From Monoplex corrugatus (Eukaryota > Mollusca > Gastropoda > Littorinimorpha > Ranellidae): DNA of 64,000 nt. The stretch's first letter is position 1. The number at the start of each line of letters is the position of its first letter. A program made the translations under genes and the position numbers. A model generated the notes under the pieces. That model was not told where the DNA came from. It made no database searches and worked only from the letters and a program-made list of their open reading frames with translations. Location: the NCBI GenBank assembly GCA_030674185.1, contig CM060312.1, positions 35,268,862 through 35,332,861 of the forward strand, given 5' to 3'. Shown in pieces: positions 44,021 to 56,654 of the stretch.

Positions 44021-44343
44021 TACAGTCATACCTAACGCTAATGGAAACTGGAGTTTGTTCCAGAAGGACACAACGCACTCCAAAAGTTCAGTATTTTTAT
44101 GTGCTCTGTCTAAACGTGCCAGCAATTTAAGGCAGACTCCTTGATTAACGCTTCACAAAAGCATATGCGCCAGTGAAATCTAGACATGGGAAGAAAGAAT
44201 TACTTATTTCTTACTGCTCATTATGCTATTGGCGTATGGAGCAGCAACGAAGGTCCACCACTACTGTTTGTTCTGGCTGGACCAGCCTCTGTATGTTGTT
44301 AGCTTAAGGGTGTTTCAGAACTTTGAGTTCTCCTTCTAAGGTT

Positions 44344-44379
44344 CATCGCCAGTTTCAGTTTCAGTTTCAGTTTCAGTTT
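44344..44379. repeat. (CAGTTT)n
   Basis: Five to six CAGTTT units. Confidence 0.9.
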
Positions 44380-44454
44380 CTCAAGATGTCTCCGCGCTAG
44401 GAACGAATTCCATATGCACTAATGTCACACGTGACATGTGTATTGATGATCATT

Positions 44455-44900
44455 GCACAAGCCTTTAAGCCTCATCGCCAGATGTTTTGGAGTCTTTTCT
44501 CTCTTGCATCTTCCTCCTGGCATCCAGTGAAGGACTGCCCGGGTGATGTCATCCTGCTCTCCTTAGATGATGAATCCTATCCATATTCAAAACTGCCTTT
44601 TCATACTGATGGTGCTTGTACTCTCTTGATTGCATCGGGCGGGTAGTTGTAGGTTGGAGATGGTGTCGTACCGGAAGATTCGCATGACTCTTTTCAGGTT
44701 CCTTGTGTTGATAACTTGTAATGTTCGATATCTGTCATCCTCTTGCATTTTGACCTGTAACGCAGGGTGAAAGGCCGCAAGCTCTGGTATAGTTTCAGTT
44801 TGGTGTTACGCTGTATTGGTGGGAACTCCACACTATGTTCAGCATTTTGAAGGTGCTCTTTGCGCTACAGGAAAATTTGTCAAACTCTCAAGTTGATATC
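44455..44900 (-). mobile_element. Third LINE family, C-terminal fragment, antisense
   Basis: On the - strand, STFKMLNIVW-like residues (about 44850), a KLKLYQSLRPFTLRYRSKC-like block, an MTDIEHYKLSTQGT segment, a Lys/Arg-rich block and GSPSLDARR-like residues (about 44520) follow the order of a LINE post-RT domain. Frames are broken. It probably belongs with the 45540-46570 family. Confidence 0.55.
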
Positions 44901-45539
44901 AACAGAGTTAATTTCCCTGACACGCCGGTGTTAAAGTAAACGAAGATGTTGACAAACTTGCAGGTAAACCCTCTACCACAGGCATTCTGCGTCTCGGAAG
45001 ATCCGAGGCCTTCAGGAACATGAAGTCATCCTTTGCAAACAAATCTGGGTCTTTGCACCATTGAACGTCTTACTCAAAACAAAACAGACAGAGACAGAGA
45101 GGGAGAGGAATGGAAAAGAGAGAGAGAGAAAGAAAAAGAGAGAGAGAGAAGAGAGAGAGAGAGGGAATAGCTGGAGTAAGCAGCAAAAGATCCACCATGA
45201 AGGAAAACAAGAACCATCATCAGTCACATAAACGTTGCTCTCAACGTAACACTGTGCAGACTCCTGCAGCGTGATACAGAATGTGCTTAGGCTTTCTCTG
45301 AATTAGAGATGAAAAAAAAAAAAGACTACGTAACTGGAAAAGACAACTGGAGGGAAAAACGACGGGAAAAAAAATGTAGTGGGCAGATTTTACTTCAGGA
45401 AACATTGCAAATGAAGATAAACACTACAGTACAATATCACCCGAACTCCACCATTGCCAGTCTCAAGCCTGTGATGAGAAAGGAAGGGGGGGGGGGGGTG
45501 TTGGGCGAGAGGGTAGAGACTTTATCGCCGTTACGGAAA

Positions 45540-45894
45540 CGACCCTGTGACTACAAAAACGTCATCAAGCCCATCAACAGATATTTCGATCCTTGGAGAG
45601 GGTGGGTCTCCAGCAGGAGGTTCTGTGACTCCTGGCAGTGAAAGCCAGACTCTGGAAGCTGCCAGGCCGACAGCCATCACCCCCCCCCCCACCACCACCA
45701 CCAGGACCACCATAACCATCGGAACATGGAACGTGTCCACCACGTGTCCAACCAGTGTGACCGCGCAAGTGGCCCTTGAAATCAGAAACTATAACCTTGC
45801 CATAGTCTGGGAGGGGGAGTAAGTCCCGCCAGAGTGAAAAGAGGGTTACAGCGTCATGATTCCGAAGAAATGCGACCTCTTTTTTTTTTCTTTC

Positions 45895-45925
<31 letters not shown>

Positions 45926-46570
45926 TGTTTGTTTGGGGGGGGGGGTGTTTGTGTGTGTGGTTTTTTTTTGGGGGGGTGGGGGAGTTTTTTGGTCAGTTTT
46001 TACGTTGACACCCACCTCAGGTGATATCGCCGACAGGGATACCATCCCATGGAAGTGGAGGAAGGAGACTTATCTAATCCTATACTGACTCCACCAGAAC
46101 AACAATGATGTTAGGATGGGACAGTGAGAAGGCCTAGTTTTAATGTAGGGCACCCAGGGATTCGAACCCACAACCATTAGCATGTGAATCCGACGCTCAG
46201 ACCAACTGAGCTGCTGAGGACCTGCAGGGTGTTCCATGGCAGGCAATTCGCTTACACCTTCAAGTAAAGAGTGAGACAAGGATGCTTGCTGTCACATTTC
46301 GTTTTCATGCTCACAGTAGACTTGGTTATGAAATATCTACAGCTCAGAAGCAAAATGGCATCCCATGAACGTGCTGGGCATTTGATCCTTCTGCCCCACA
46401 CTCAGCAACCGAAGCAGGAAAAGACCAACACCATTGCAGAAACTTCAGCTCGCCTGCGCCTTCACCTCTACAGAGGTATGAACAAGATCCTCAAGGTCAA
46501 TGCAGCAGACACAACACCGATTAGGCTGGAAGCCAAGGCGATATCAGTGTCAAATAAATACATAAATAAA
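45540..46570 (+). mobile_element. Third LINE family, 5' endonuclease start joined to RT remnant
   Basis: TITIGTWNVSTTC and AQVALEIRNYNLAIVWE (45706-45820) are the start of an APE-type endonuclease. After a T/G-rich homopolymeric zone (45870-45985) and a tRNA-like insertion, RT residues appear: VRQGCLLSHFVFMLTVDLVM-like (about 46268, motif B) and LPHTQQPKQEKTNTIAETSA (about 46390), then residues of the thumb. The core with motif A and YADD is deleted. Confidence 0.65.
46148..46222 (-). mobile_element. tRNA-derived SINE head inside the LINE remnant
   Basis: On the - strand, CAGCTCAGTTGGTCTGAGCG (A box), GATTCACATGCTAATGGTTG, and GGTTCGAATCC (perfect B box). Acceptor-stem halves do not pair, so this is a SINE or pseudo-tRNA. 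Confidence 0.6.
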
Positions 46571-46599
46571 TAAATAATATAATTAATTAATTAATTAAA

Positions 46600-47439
46600 C
46601 AAATCAAATCTCCAAATATCGGAAAGGGGAAAGAAGTAATGACAGAGGTTGTAATTATCTGGAAAATAAGATGGAAAGAAGATTCTGAACACACAAAGAC
46701 AATTCAAATCGGAATAGAATTTGGTTTCGGAATTTGTCCGAGAGCATTTGGACCCAATCGGACAGTACTACACTTACGTGTTGAACCAAACTATGCCAGT
46801 GGTATCAGCAGACATCTTGAGCCTGCCGAGATGATACTGACATGAAAGTGGGATGAGACTAAAATTAGTCATCAAACACAGATCTGATTTCATTAAAAAA
46901 AACTATTGTCCCTTCAAGGAGCGCAGCAAGCAGATCAGTTCTTTTCTAACTTTTGGGTTGCAACTAAGTTGAAAATCCTGGATGTCTCAATTTAAGGACT
47001 GTCAACCGAGTCAAGTAAGTCATAACAATAACAATGACAACTTGCACAAATTTAATCTTCCATGTTTCAGCGTTAGGACTCTGTCAACTGAATCGTGTAA
47101 ATCAGAAAAATAATTTGTACAGCGCCTGATCTCACAAGAGCCCAAAACTTTGTGCAAAAGCATAGACGCCTGAGATGGATATACATGAAGCAAATGCATG
47201 TCACCCCTACCGCGAATAAAAATGAACTATGATAGAATATCTGTTTCGACATGCATATGAGACGTAAGCACCATACAACTGATTCGCAGTCCTTAAAAAA
47301 CTCTTCAAAGATATTTCTCCAGATGTCATTTTCTAGTTTTTACAAGAAACCAACATATTAAATTTTATATGATCATACCAATGGGAAAGAGTTTTAAATG
47401 CATTTTCAACATGAAAGAATACTAATGTGCTTGTTTTAA
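46600..47439. other. No gene recognised
   Basis: A 68-residue open frame at 46639-46845 has no recognised motif. The rest shows nothing. Confidence 0.45.
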
Positions 47440-47537
47440 ACTGCTGGTTTTTTTTTTTTTTTTTTTTTTTATTACACTTGTATTATTTTTAACGTGTTGT
47501 TAGCCCTGATATGGCTCTAGTGGTCGGCTGGGCTATA
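47440..47537 (+). repeat. Dispersed repeat family A, 3' end only
   Basis: After a T homopolymer (47449-47470), GCCCTGATATGGCTCTA..GGTCGGCTGGGCT matches the 3' terminus of copies 1-3. Confidence 0.75.
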
Positions 47538-47618
47538 AGCAATACGAACATGAACTTCGACATGCCAAACAGTCACGCAACATGATGGCAAATAATTGAA
47601 ACAAATAAACAAACAAAA

Positions 47619-47621
<3 letters not shown>

Positions 47622-47701
<80 letters not shown>

Positions 47702-47735
47702 ACACACACACACACATACACACACATACACAAAC
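47622..47735. repeat. (AC)n microsatellite
   Basis: AC tract with ATAC interruptions in the last 40 bp. Confidence 0.97.
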
Positions 47736-47739
47736 TCCA

Positions 47740-48287
47740 TACACAAACTACATTTGAAAATGATGAATGTTAAATCAGAGAATACTCATGTCCCAACATC
47801 AGGTGATATGTTATGCAAAGGAGGAGTTCCTAGCAGCCTATTGTTCCTTCAGCATTGTGACTTATGTTATGTAATCACCGATGTGTAAGCGAAATTATAT
47901 ATATTAATTTCAAAACAATCGTATGAAATCTCTTTGAATGTTGATAGACGTACAAAGAAATCTCCAATGATGCTTCCATTTGGAATATTCTTTGATATGT
48001 GGCGGAAGACTGATCCAATATTTTAGTGTATATTCGTCTGTAGCCTAATTCATGTTACGTATAAACACATACGACATTCCACTATCTATAAGGGAAACTT
48101 AATTTGTTATAGAGGCTTAACTACAGCTCATAATGATAGGTCAGCTCTGTCATTAAAATTCAGTACACACATAGATACAAAGGTACGCACATATGTAGCA
48201 TGCACACGCACACATGCGCGAGGGCGCGCGCACATACACACACACACTTCCACACGCGCGCAAGCACACATATACATGCATGCGTGC
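47740..48287. other. No gene recognised
   Basis: Nothing recognised before the imperfect CACA/GCGC-rich approach to the next (AC)n tract (48200-48287). Confidence 0.5.
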
Positions 48288-48880
<593 letters not shown>

Positions 48881-49018
48881 AATTACATGAAATCCTGATT
48901 TTGTGCTTCTCAAGGTCAATGTGACCTTGAAGAAGCTTCTTTTTATGCAAAAATTACAGGAAATCCTGATTTTGTGCTTCTCAAGTCAATGTGACCTTGA
49001 AGAATCTTCAGCTGTGAA
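48881..49018. promoter_or_regulatory. Two 71-bp tandem units carrying nuclear-receptor-type palindromes
   Basis: Each unit carries an inverted pair. Unit 1 has TCAAGGTCA (48910-48918), ATG, TGACCTTGA (48922-48930). This contains a perfect AGGTCA-n3-TGACCT palindrome, the consensus form for estrogen-receptor-type binding, and each half is also an extended monomer site of the ERR/SF-1 type. Unit 2 has the same layout with one G missing from the left half (48981-49000). No nearby gene is known. Function is inferred from the motif alone. Confidence 0.4.
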
Positions 49019-49265
49019 ATGAAAGACGTTCACACGAGAACGACGGTTGATTGTCACAAGAGTGAAAGCAGATTTTAAATGCAGTCAAAAGTTCCTGAGA
49101 AGGTGTTCTACTCATAACTCCTTAAGAAGCGCTGATTTCAGCCACTGTCTTTTCCGAGTGACATTGAGTTTGACTCTCGTCCTCCAAACTGAAACATTCA
49201 CGACCCGAGAACGGTTCACACCTTTGATCCAAAGTTGGTAAAGACAGTATCTTAACACATATTGA

Positions 49266-50162
<897 letters not shown>

Positions 50163-50388
50163 TTCCCATAATTGTCACTTAGCCAATCTGAAAATTCGCC
50201 ACATTACGGTTATCTGCCTTATATGTCTGACCATGGGCGCAGCAAAATCATTGGTCTGAGCCTGTCATCCCAATTAGATCATTGCAGTTCTCTCCTTTCT
50301 GGTTGTCCACAGTATACTGTATTCTCAGCAAACTACAAAAGATTCTGCTGCGAGACATATTTTGAAGACCGACAAACATGATCATTTT

Positions 50389-50707
50389 CGGTGGTGTTGC
50401 TCAAATCTTCTGACCAGCACCGCAGGTTTCTGTATCTCTCGGGTTTGTTTGACGCCAGGATATATTATGATAGTAAGCGTAGAGTACAGCCCTATCACAC
50501 AGTCTCAGCCCTAGATGGAACCCCACAGCATCATGATTATCATCCTCATCGTCATCATCATCATCATCACATTGTAAAAACTGTGCCCGCTTTTGTGGCC
50601 ATTAAGGTGGTATAGAAAATGGGACGAAAAAAAAAAGAAAGAAAAAGAAAAAAAGAAAGGTAGCACAAAGGTAACCCCCCTGAGTGCGATGATCCTTAAA
50701 AAAATAC
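50389..50707 (+). mobile_element. 5'-truncated SINE nested in the LINE, with 9-bp target duplication
   Basis: The body matches 42108-42396 from GTGTTGCTCAAATCTTCTGA onward, with a (GAT/ATC)n-containing middle and a GATGATCCTTAAAAAAA end. GATCATTTT occurs at 50380-50388 and again at 50708-50716, on either side, as a target-site duplication. The tRNA head is missing. Confidence 0.82.
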
Positions 50708-51029
50708 GATCATTTTTCAGTCCCTAGTTGACATGTCTATTGGTTACCTGTCCAAGGTGGATAGCACTCTGTTACAACTTTTTCTCCGAAACAACCCCAG
50801 ACTACATTTCTGACCTCCTCGCTGTTTGTACTCCTTCCAGACAGCTCCTTGTTTAGACTGAGCCTCTCGGCCAACATTCATTCTCTTTGTGTGCATCTCA
50901 ACAGTGGAATGTGCGTCCCTCAGGTATTTATCATTGGCAAATTTTGTCCTCTTTAAAGAGGCCTCTAAACACTATTTCTTCAAACGATGCTATAAATAGT
51001 ATTAGTCCTACTGTCCGTATTGTATACAT

Positions 51030-51035
51030 ATATGC

Positions 51036-51125
<90 letters not shown>
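51030..51125. repeat. (TA)n microsatellite
   Basis: Almost pure TA with two single-base breaks. Self-complementary throughout. Confidence 0.97.
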
Positions 51126-51128
<3 letters not shown>

Positions 51129-51489
51129 TGGTTGTGTGAGATGATGCTATTTATATGTTTCATCGATTCGTTTGTAAGCCTGCGTCAGTGTATGCATGTT
51201 CGCCAACATTAATCCCTGTGTTGGTCCTTGTCTGTTTACGTGCGTGCGTGTGTACGTACTGTGTATCTGTACGTCTATGTGTATGTGTCTGGTCTGCGTG
51301 TTGGTGTATGCATATTTGTTTATATAAAGTTTTTTTTTCTCATGTCATACCCGTACGATAATGTTGTTTCCTTTTCCTGTTTTACGTCGTATCATGCTTA
51401 TATTATTGATGTAAACTGTATCACCAGTTCATTTTCTGTACGATGCAAAGCGCTTCTTTCCCGAAATGCTGCGCTATATGTATCTGTCA

Positions 51490-51492
51490 TTA

Positions 51493-51543
<51 letters not shown>

Positions 51544-51775
51544 CATTATTATTATTGTTTTTGTTCTTCTTGTTGTTCTTGTTCTTATCATCATCATCAT
51601 CATCGTCATTTGTATTATTACTATGTTGTTGCTGTCATTGTTGTTGTTCTTCTTCTTATTATTATTATCATTATTATGTTGTTGTTGTTGTTGCTGTTCT
51701 TCTTCTTCTTGTTTCTTGTTGTTCTTGTTGTCGTCATCATCGTCATCATCATTATCATTATTATTGTTGTTTCAT
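51490..51775. repeat. Trinucleotide compound array at a LINE 3' end
   Basis: (ATT)n, (ATC)n, (TTG)n and (TTC)n blocks following the LINE terminus. Confidence 0.95.
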
Positions 51776-53035
51776 CTACTAATCATACCAACACAACAGT
51801 TATCTCAAGAAAAGTGGAATATTTCTATAAGTCTTAGCAGTGGTCAGCAAGATCTGAAGACATGAAGATAAATGTGTTTATCTAACTGTCTAACCCGTGG
51901 ACTGAGAGTTCTGACATCTCTAATATTGTTTGGTCACCTAGTCTGAGGCCAGTTTACATTTCACAAGCCTTCCTATCTCTATCAAACAATCCGTACCGAA
52001 AGTTGTCGCTCACCAACAGTTCCACCCGGTCAAACATGGATAAGATCGATTTACTTTCATGTAAACACCCAAATCCGCAAGCGCAGCAAACAGCTAACAA
52101 AAGTAGTCTTTCTGAGTGGCTGAACTGCTGGTTCGAGCCATCAAAAGGATTGAAATTTGACACAGCTGCTTGCTGCACAAAGCAGCATCGGAATTTTAAG
52201 TCAAACCAACGGCTTGCCTGCCTAATGAATGTTTGACAGAAAGATACTGGAGGAATATGTAGTCCCTGTGGGCACACCCAGTTTCACGCAGAAGATGAAC
52301 GGCGCACCCAGTTTCACACAGAAGACGAACAATGTCCGGTTAATTGGTATGTTCTTACACAGTCTATATGACCACAGAGTCTGGTTCTTACGATCTCGAG
52401 CTGTATCTTATGTACTCTACCTACTCCAGTTTCCGTAAAGGCAAAGTTTCCGCCTTCAACTTCGACCAAAGACTCAGTTAGGCCTTTGTTTTGACAACAC
52501 AGGTTCGTGTATAGTTAAAGGGGAAAGTGACTTTGTGCGAGCAGGCTCCAGTCCACCCTGCTGTCAGTGAAAACTTGATCTTTTTCGAAAGATAAGGAAG
52601 GTAAAGCAAAATGGGAGAAGATGTGAGCACAGCCCAAGATCTCAAAATACTGGCCCTGAAAAAAGTTGATGTCTGCTACCCCATTAGCCTACGATCTCAG
52701 GATAATGGAGCAGGCCCTACTTTAGCATTTCGTTGTTCTTTTTTTTTTTTTTTTTTTCCTTCATCCTCTTCATCTGGACAATTTTTTTTCGTTCCGAGCA
52801 AAGTTGTTTTCTCTTTCTCGGGTGCCTCTATGAACGTTGTTTGGCCGGCACTGTGCAGGCGTTTTGTTGCTGCACAGTCTGCATAGTCTGTCTTTGGTGG
52901 ATTTGGACAATTTCGATTTGGAAGTTAAAAGTTAAAGGTATCACAGTTGTGATTGAATAAAATGTGATTAGACTTACCATAGCATTGTTATTCATGTAAG
53001 TTGAAAGACATATTTTATAGAAAGACAGATAGAAC
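51776..53035. other. No gene established
   Basis: Overlapping open frames on both strands at 51954-52277 and a frame at 52611-52886 (good ATG context, AAAGCAAAATGG) have no recognisable domain. A 30-bp direct duplication (CACCCAGTTTCAC) lies at 52272-52331 and a T homopolymer at 52739-52757. A short exon cannot be excluded. Confidence 0.4.
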
Positions 53036-53049
53036 CGTAAACCACGGGA

Positions 53050-53122
53050 ACAATAGCGGTGTGGTACGATGTCAGACTACCAATCAGAAGGTCTGAGTTT
53101 GATCGTGTCAAAGTATCGCCTG
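53050..53122 (+). mobile_element. tRNA-like SINE head (degenerate)
   Basis: GCGGTGTGGTACGATGTCAG resembles an A box and GGTCTGAGTTTGATCGTGTC a damaged B box, with tRNA-like spacing. No cloverleaf closes. It sits about 90 bp before the satellite. Confidence 0.45.
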
Positions 53123-53214
53123 TTTGTTAGAGTTGGCAGATGTTTTCGATCTCCCAGGTCAACAGACGTGAAGACCTGCTAGTAGCTCGACCCATTCGTG
53201 TGTTTGTAACCACG

Positions 53215-55225
53215 CAGAACAGCAAATACGCCCTTTCTGACATAAAATGTAATCGTGATAATACTCGTGTTTTCTGCCCTTTCTGACATAAAATGTAATC
53301 GTGATAATACTCGTGTTGTTTGCCCTTTCTGACATAAAATGTAATCGTGATAATACTCGTGTTGTTTGCCCTTTCTGACATAAAATGTAATCGTGATAAT
53401 ACTCGTGTTTTCTGCCCTTTCTGACATAAAATGTAATCGTAATAATACACGTGTTGTCTGCCTTTTCTGACATAAAATGTAATCGTAATAATACACGTGT
53501 TGTCTGCCCTTTCTGACATAAAATGTAATCGTGATAATACTCGTGTTGTTGCCCTTTCTGACATAAAATGTAATCGTGATAATACCGTGTTGTCTGCCCT
53601 TTCTGACAATAAAGTGTAATCGTGATAATACTCGTGTTGTCTGCCTTTCTGACATAAAGTGTAATCGTGATAATACTCGTGTGTCTGCCCTTTCTGACAA
53701 TAAAGTGTAATCGTGATAATACTCGTGTTGTCTGCCATTACTGACAATAAAGTGTAATCGTGATAATACGTCGTGTTGTCTGCCATTACTGAAAATAAAG
53801 TGTAATCGTGATAATACGCGTGTTGTCTGCCATTACTGACAATAAAGTGTAATCGTGATAATACGCGTGTTGTCTGCATTACTGACAATAAAGTGTAATC
53901 GTGATAATACCGTGTTGTCTGCCATTACTGACAATAAAGTGTAATCGTGATAATACTCGTGTTGTCTGCCATTACTGACATAAAGTGTAATCGTGATAAT
54001 ACGCGTGTTGTCTGCCATTATGACAATAAAGTGTAATCGTGATAATACGCGTGTTGTCTGCCATTACTGACATAAAGATGATAATCGTGATATACTGCTT
54101 TTTCCGACAGTAAAGTGTAATCATGATAGGATATTTACTCTTTACTGAAAGTAAAGCTAATCGTGATAGTTCTTAATTTGCTCTTTCTGACACTAAAGTG
54201 AAATCTTGTGTAATGTGTGTGTGCTCTTTCTGACATAAACTGTAATGTTTTGTGTATGTTTGTCTGCTCTTCTGATATAAAGTGTAATCTGTGTTATGTG
54301 TTGCTCCATTCTGACAGTAAATGTAATTTTGTGTGTATGTTGTCTGCTCTTACTGACAATAAACTGTAATCTTGTGTGTATGTGTTGTGTGCCTTTCTGA
54401 CAATAAACTGTAATTGTGTGTATGTTTGTCTGCTCATTCTGATAGTAAACTGTAATCTTGTGTATGTGTGTGCTGCTTTTTCTGACAATAAACTGTAATC
54501 GTGTTATGTTTGTCTGCCATTACTGATAATAAAGGTAATCGTGTGGTATGTTTGTCTGCTCATTCTGATAAAGTGTAATGTCGATAGTAGGTTTTCTGCT
54601 CTTTCTGACAGTAAAGTGTAATCTTGATAGTGACTTCTGACAGTACAGTGTAATCTTGATATGTGCTCTTTCGACAGTACAGTGTAATCTTGATAGTTTA
54701 CTCTTTCTGACAGTAAAGGTTATCTTGATAGTGTACTCTTTCTGACAGTACAGTGTTATCTTGATAGTGTCTCTTTCTGACAGTACAGTGTATCTTGATA
54801 GTTGTACTCTTTCTGACAGTAACAGTGTTATCTTGATAGTGTATCTTTCTGACAGTACAGTGTTATCTTGTTGTACTCTTTCTGACAGTACAGTGTTATC
54901 TTGATAGTGTGCTCTTTCTGACAGTACATGTTATCTTGGTAGTGTACTTCTTTCTGACATACAGGTTATCTTGATATGTGTACTCTTTCTGACAAGTACA
55001 GTGTAATCTTGATAGTGTGCTCTTTCTGACAGTACAGTGTAATCTTGATAGTGTGCTCTTTCTGACAGTACAGTGTAATCTTGATAGTGTGCTCTTTCTG
55101 ACAATACAGTGTATCTTGATAGTGTGCTCTTTCTGACAATACAGTGTAATCTTGATAGTGTGCTCTTTCTGACAGTACAGTGTGTAATCTTGGTAGTACG
55201 CATGTTGTCTTTCTAACAGTAAAGT
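53215..55225. repeat. Satellite array with a gradient of unit types
   Basis: About 45-50 short tandem units sharing a TTTCTGACA core and TGTAATC. The period is 46 bp at the left (units with GACATAAAATGTAATCGTGA and ATACTCGTGTT) and about 47 bp in the middle (CATTACTGACAATAAAGTG). It then becomes irregular near 54100-54600 (TGTGTATGTG endings) and shortens to about 37 bp at the right (CTGACAGTACAGTGTAATCT, TGATAGTGTGCTC). Long - strand frames are by-products. Confidence 0.93.
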
Positions 55226-55262
55226 ATAATCTTGTGTGTGTATGTGTGTGTTCGTCTATGTA

Positions 55263-55290
55263 CGAGGGTGACTCAAAAAGTAATGCCTTT
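55263..55290. repeat. Mariner left terminal inverted repeat
   Basis: CGAGGGTGACTCAAAAAGTA continuing ATGCCTTT. Nearly perfect complement of the right end. Confidence 0.95.
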
Positions 55291-56150
55291 TTCTTTAGTA
55301 CAGGAACAACTACCGACACAGGAACATGTATCATTACATCAAAATGAAGCTGGTCCTCTGGGAATCACATCCCTACCTTCAACGAAGTCACTTTTCTCTC
55401 AATAGCAATGTTCCACCTTCGAATGAGGGCATGTATCTCTGCTTCGTAAAATTCTGCTGACTGTGCTTGGAGCCACGTCTTCACTGCAATTTTCACTTCC
55501 TCGTCACTGGCATAATGTTTGCCTCTCAAACCCTCTTTCATGGGGCCGAAGAGATGATAGTGTGAAGGCGCTAAGTCTGGTGAGTATGGAGGATGCGGTA
55601 AAGTTGTCCACCCGAATGAGGCGATTGTCTCCCTTGTCCTGATGCTTGTGTGTGGTCGAGCATTGTCATGCAGAAGGAGGACATTATCCGTTTGCAAGTT
55701 GGGTCTCACTCGTCGGATTCTTGTTTGAGTCTCGTCAGGGTCTTAATTAATGTATGCCTCAGAGTTTATTGTTTATCCTCTTGGCAAGAAAGCAAACAGA
55801 ATGACACCTTGAGCATCCCAAAAGACAGTCGCCATGATTTTTCGAGCTGACTTTTCCGTCTTGAACTTTTTCGGTTTCGGTGACGTAGGGTGGCGCCATT
55901 CCATTGACTACCTCTTTGATTCCGGTTCATAATGGTGAATCCATGTTTCATCACCAGTAACGAGCCTTCCAAAGAAGGTGTTGTCTCTTTGACTTTGTTC
56001 AAGTAGTTCAGTGCAGGTGTTGACCCTGTCAGTCTTGCGTTCGGTAGTCAGCTCTCTCAGTCCGTAACAGTTATAATCATTTGTAACTGAGCAACATTTC
56101 AGGTAATTTTATATAAATTATTAAAACTTCGTCTGATATAAATGAAAAAA

Positions 56151-56178
56151 AAAGGCATTACTTTTTGACTCACCCTCG
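56151..56178. repeat. Mariner right terminal inverted repeat
   Basis: Complement of the left end with one mismatch (GACTCACCCTCG versus the left GAGTCACCCTCG in the same direction). Confidence 0.95.
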
Positions 56179-56199
56179 TATGGCTGTGTCTGTATTTGT

Positions 56200-56640
56200 G
56201 TGTCCGAGGTGGGTGCGAGAGTGGGCAAGCGTGCAAATGGGATCACACAAGCAATTAGTATTGCCAAGAGAAAAAAATCATTCCATCAGAAGCTGTGGCA
56301 GACATCTACACGGCAGGAGACAGCAAAGTGCGGCCTATCTATGACATCCAGAGCATGGAAGCAGGGTCTGCTGGTGGAGTGGATGACTGAGAGTGCACGG
56401 CAAATCTTTCAGAATGAAAAGAACAACAACAGAACAGAAATCATCAGAAAGAGTGGCATGAAACCGGACGTAGCATTTCACTCCCATTCCTGATCAAACT
56501 CACCGTGCCGTATGAAAGTAAAATGGAAAAAGCTCATATCTACATACGAGACTGAAAAGTATACCAGTCTAGCCAGTAACATTAGGGAATCTGGCTTCCA
56601 AGCCAAAGTCCTCCCAGTGGATATGCTTGGAGACATTAGC
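56200..56640 (+). mobile_element. Retroelement-derived C-terminal fragment
   Basis: IKLTVPYESKMEKAHI-like residues (about 56494), then TEKYTSLASNIRESGFQAKV (about 56553) and LPVDMLG resemble a conserved block that I recall following reverse transcriptases in some invertebrate retroelements (LTVPxE..M..A...K...Y..L.......GW). Upstream residues (SGMKPDVAFHS) fit the same domain. Frames change at about 56490. The family name is unknown to me. Confidence 0.45.
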
Positions 56641-56654
56641 AATCATGATAAGAG

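Larger units (their letters stand above)
50165..51500 (+). mobile_element. L2/CR1-like LINE 3' end, interrupted by a SINE
   Basis: LSLSSQLDHCSSLLSGCPQY (50247) is the C-terminal signature of this LINE type. After the SINE at 50389-50707 the coding remnant resumes (HVYWLPVQGG-like at about 50735, then PLFRLSLSANIHSL-like and FLQTML). The 3' end is GCGCTATATGTATCTGTCAT followed by (ATT)n at 51490, matching the ends at 34375 and 29395. A (TA)n tract lies in its 3' UTR. Broken frames. Confidence 0.7.
55263..56178 (-). mobile_element. Mariner-type DNA transposon, internally deleted
   Basis: The terminal inverted repeats are 55263-55290 (CGAGGGTGACTCAAAAAGTA) and its complement ending at 56178. 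TA flanks both sides (55261-55262 and 56179-56180), the standard target duplication. The - strand encodes the C-terminal two-thirds of a mariner transposase. VTGDETWIHHYEPESKR (about 55956) gives the first catalytic Asp, LLLHDNARPHTS (about 55675) the second, and PPYSPDLAPSHYHLFGPMKE (about 55600) contains the third (DD34D type). The N-terminal DNA-binding region is missing and there are at least three in-frame stops. It is a dead, non-autonomous copy whose ends could in principle still be bound in trans. Confidence 0.93.

Noticed and set aside
51954..52277. 107-codon - strand frame and overlapping + strand frame
   Set aside because: No domain, no splice support, and both strands are equally open. 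Kept only as an unassigned stretch.
53127..54018. CRISPR-like array or repeat protein on the - strand
   Set aside because: Units are contiguous with no unique spacers, the repeats drift gradually, and the sequence is eukaryotic. It is a satellite.
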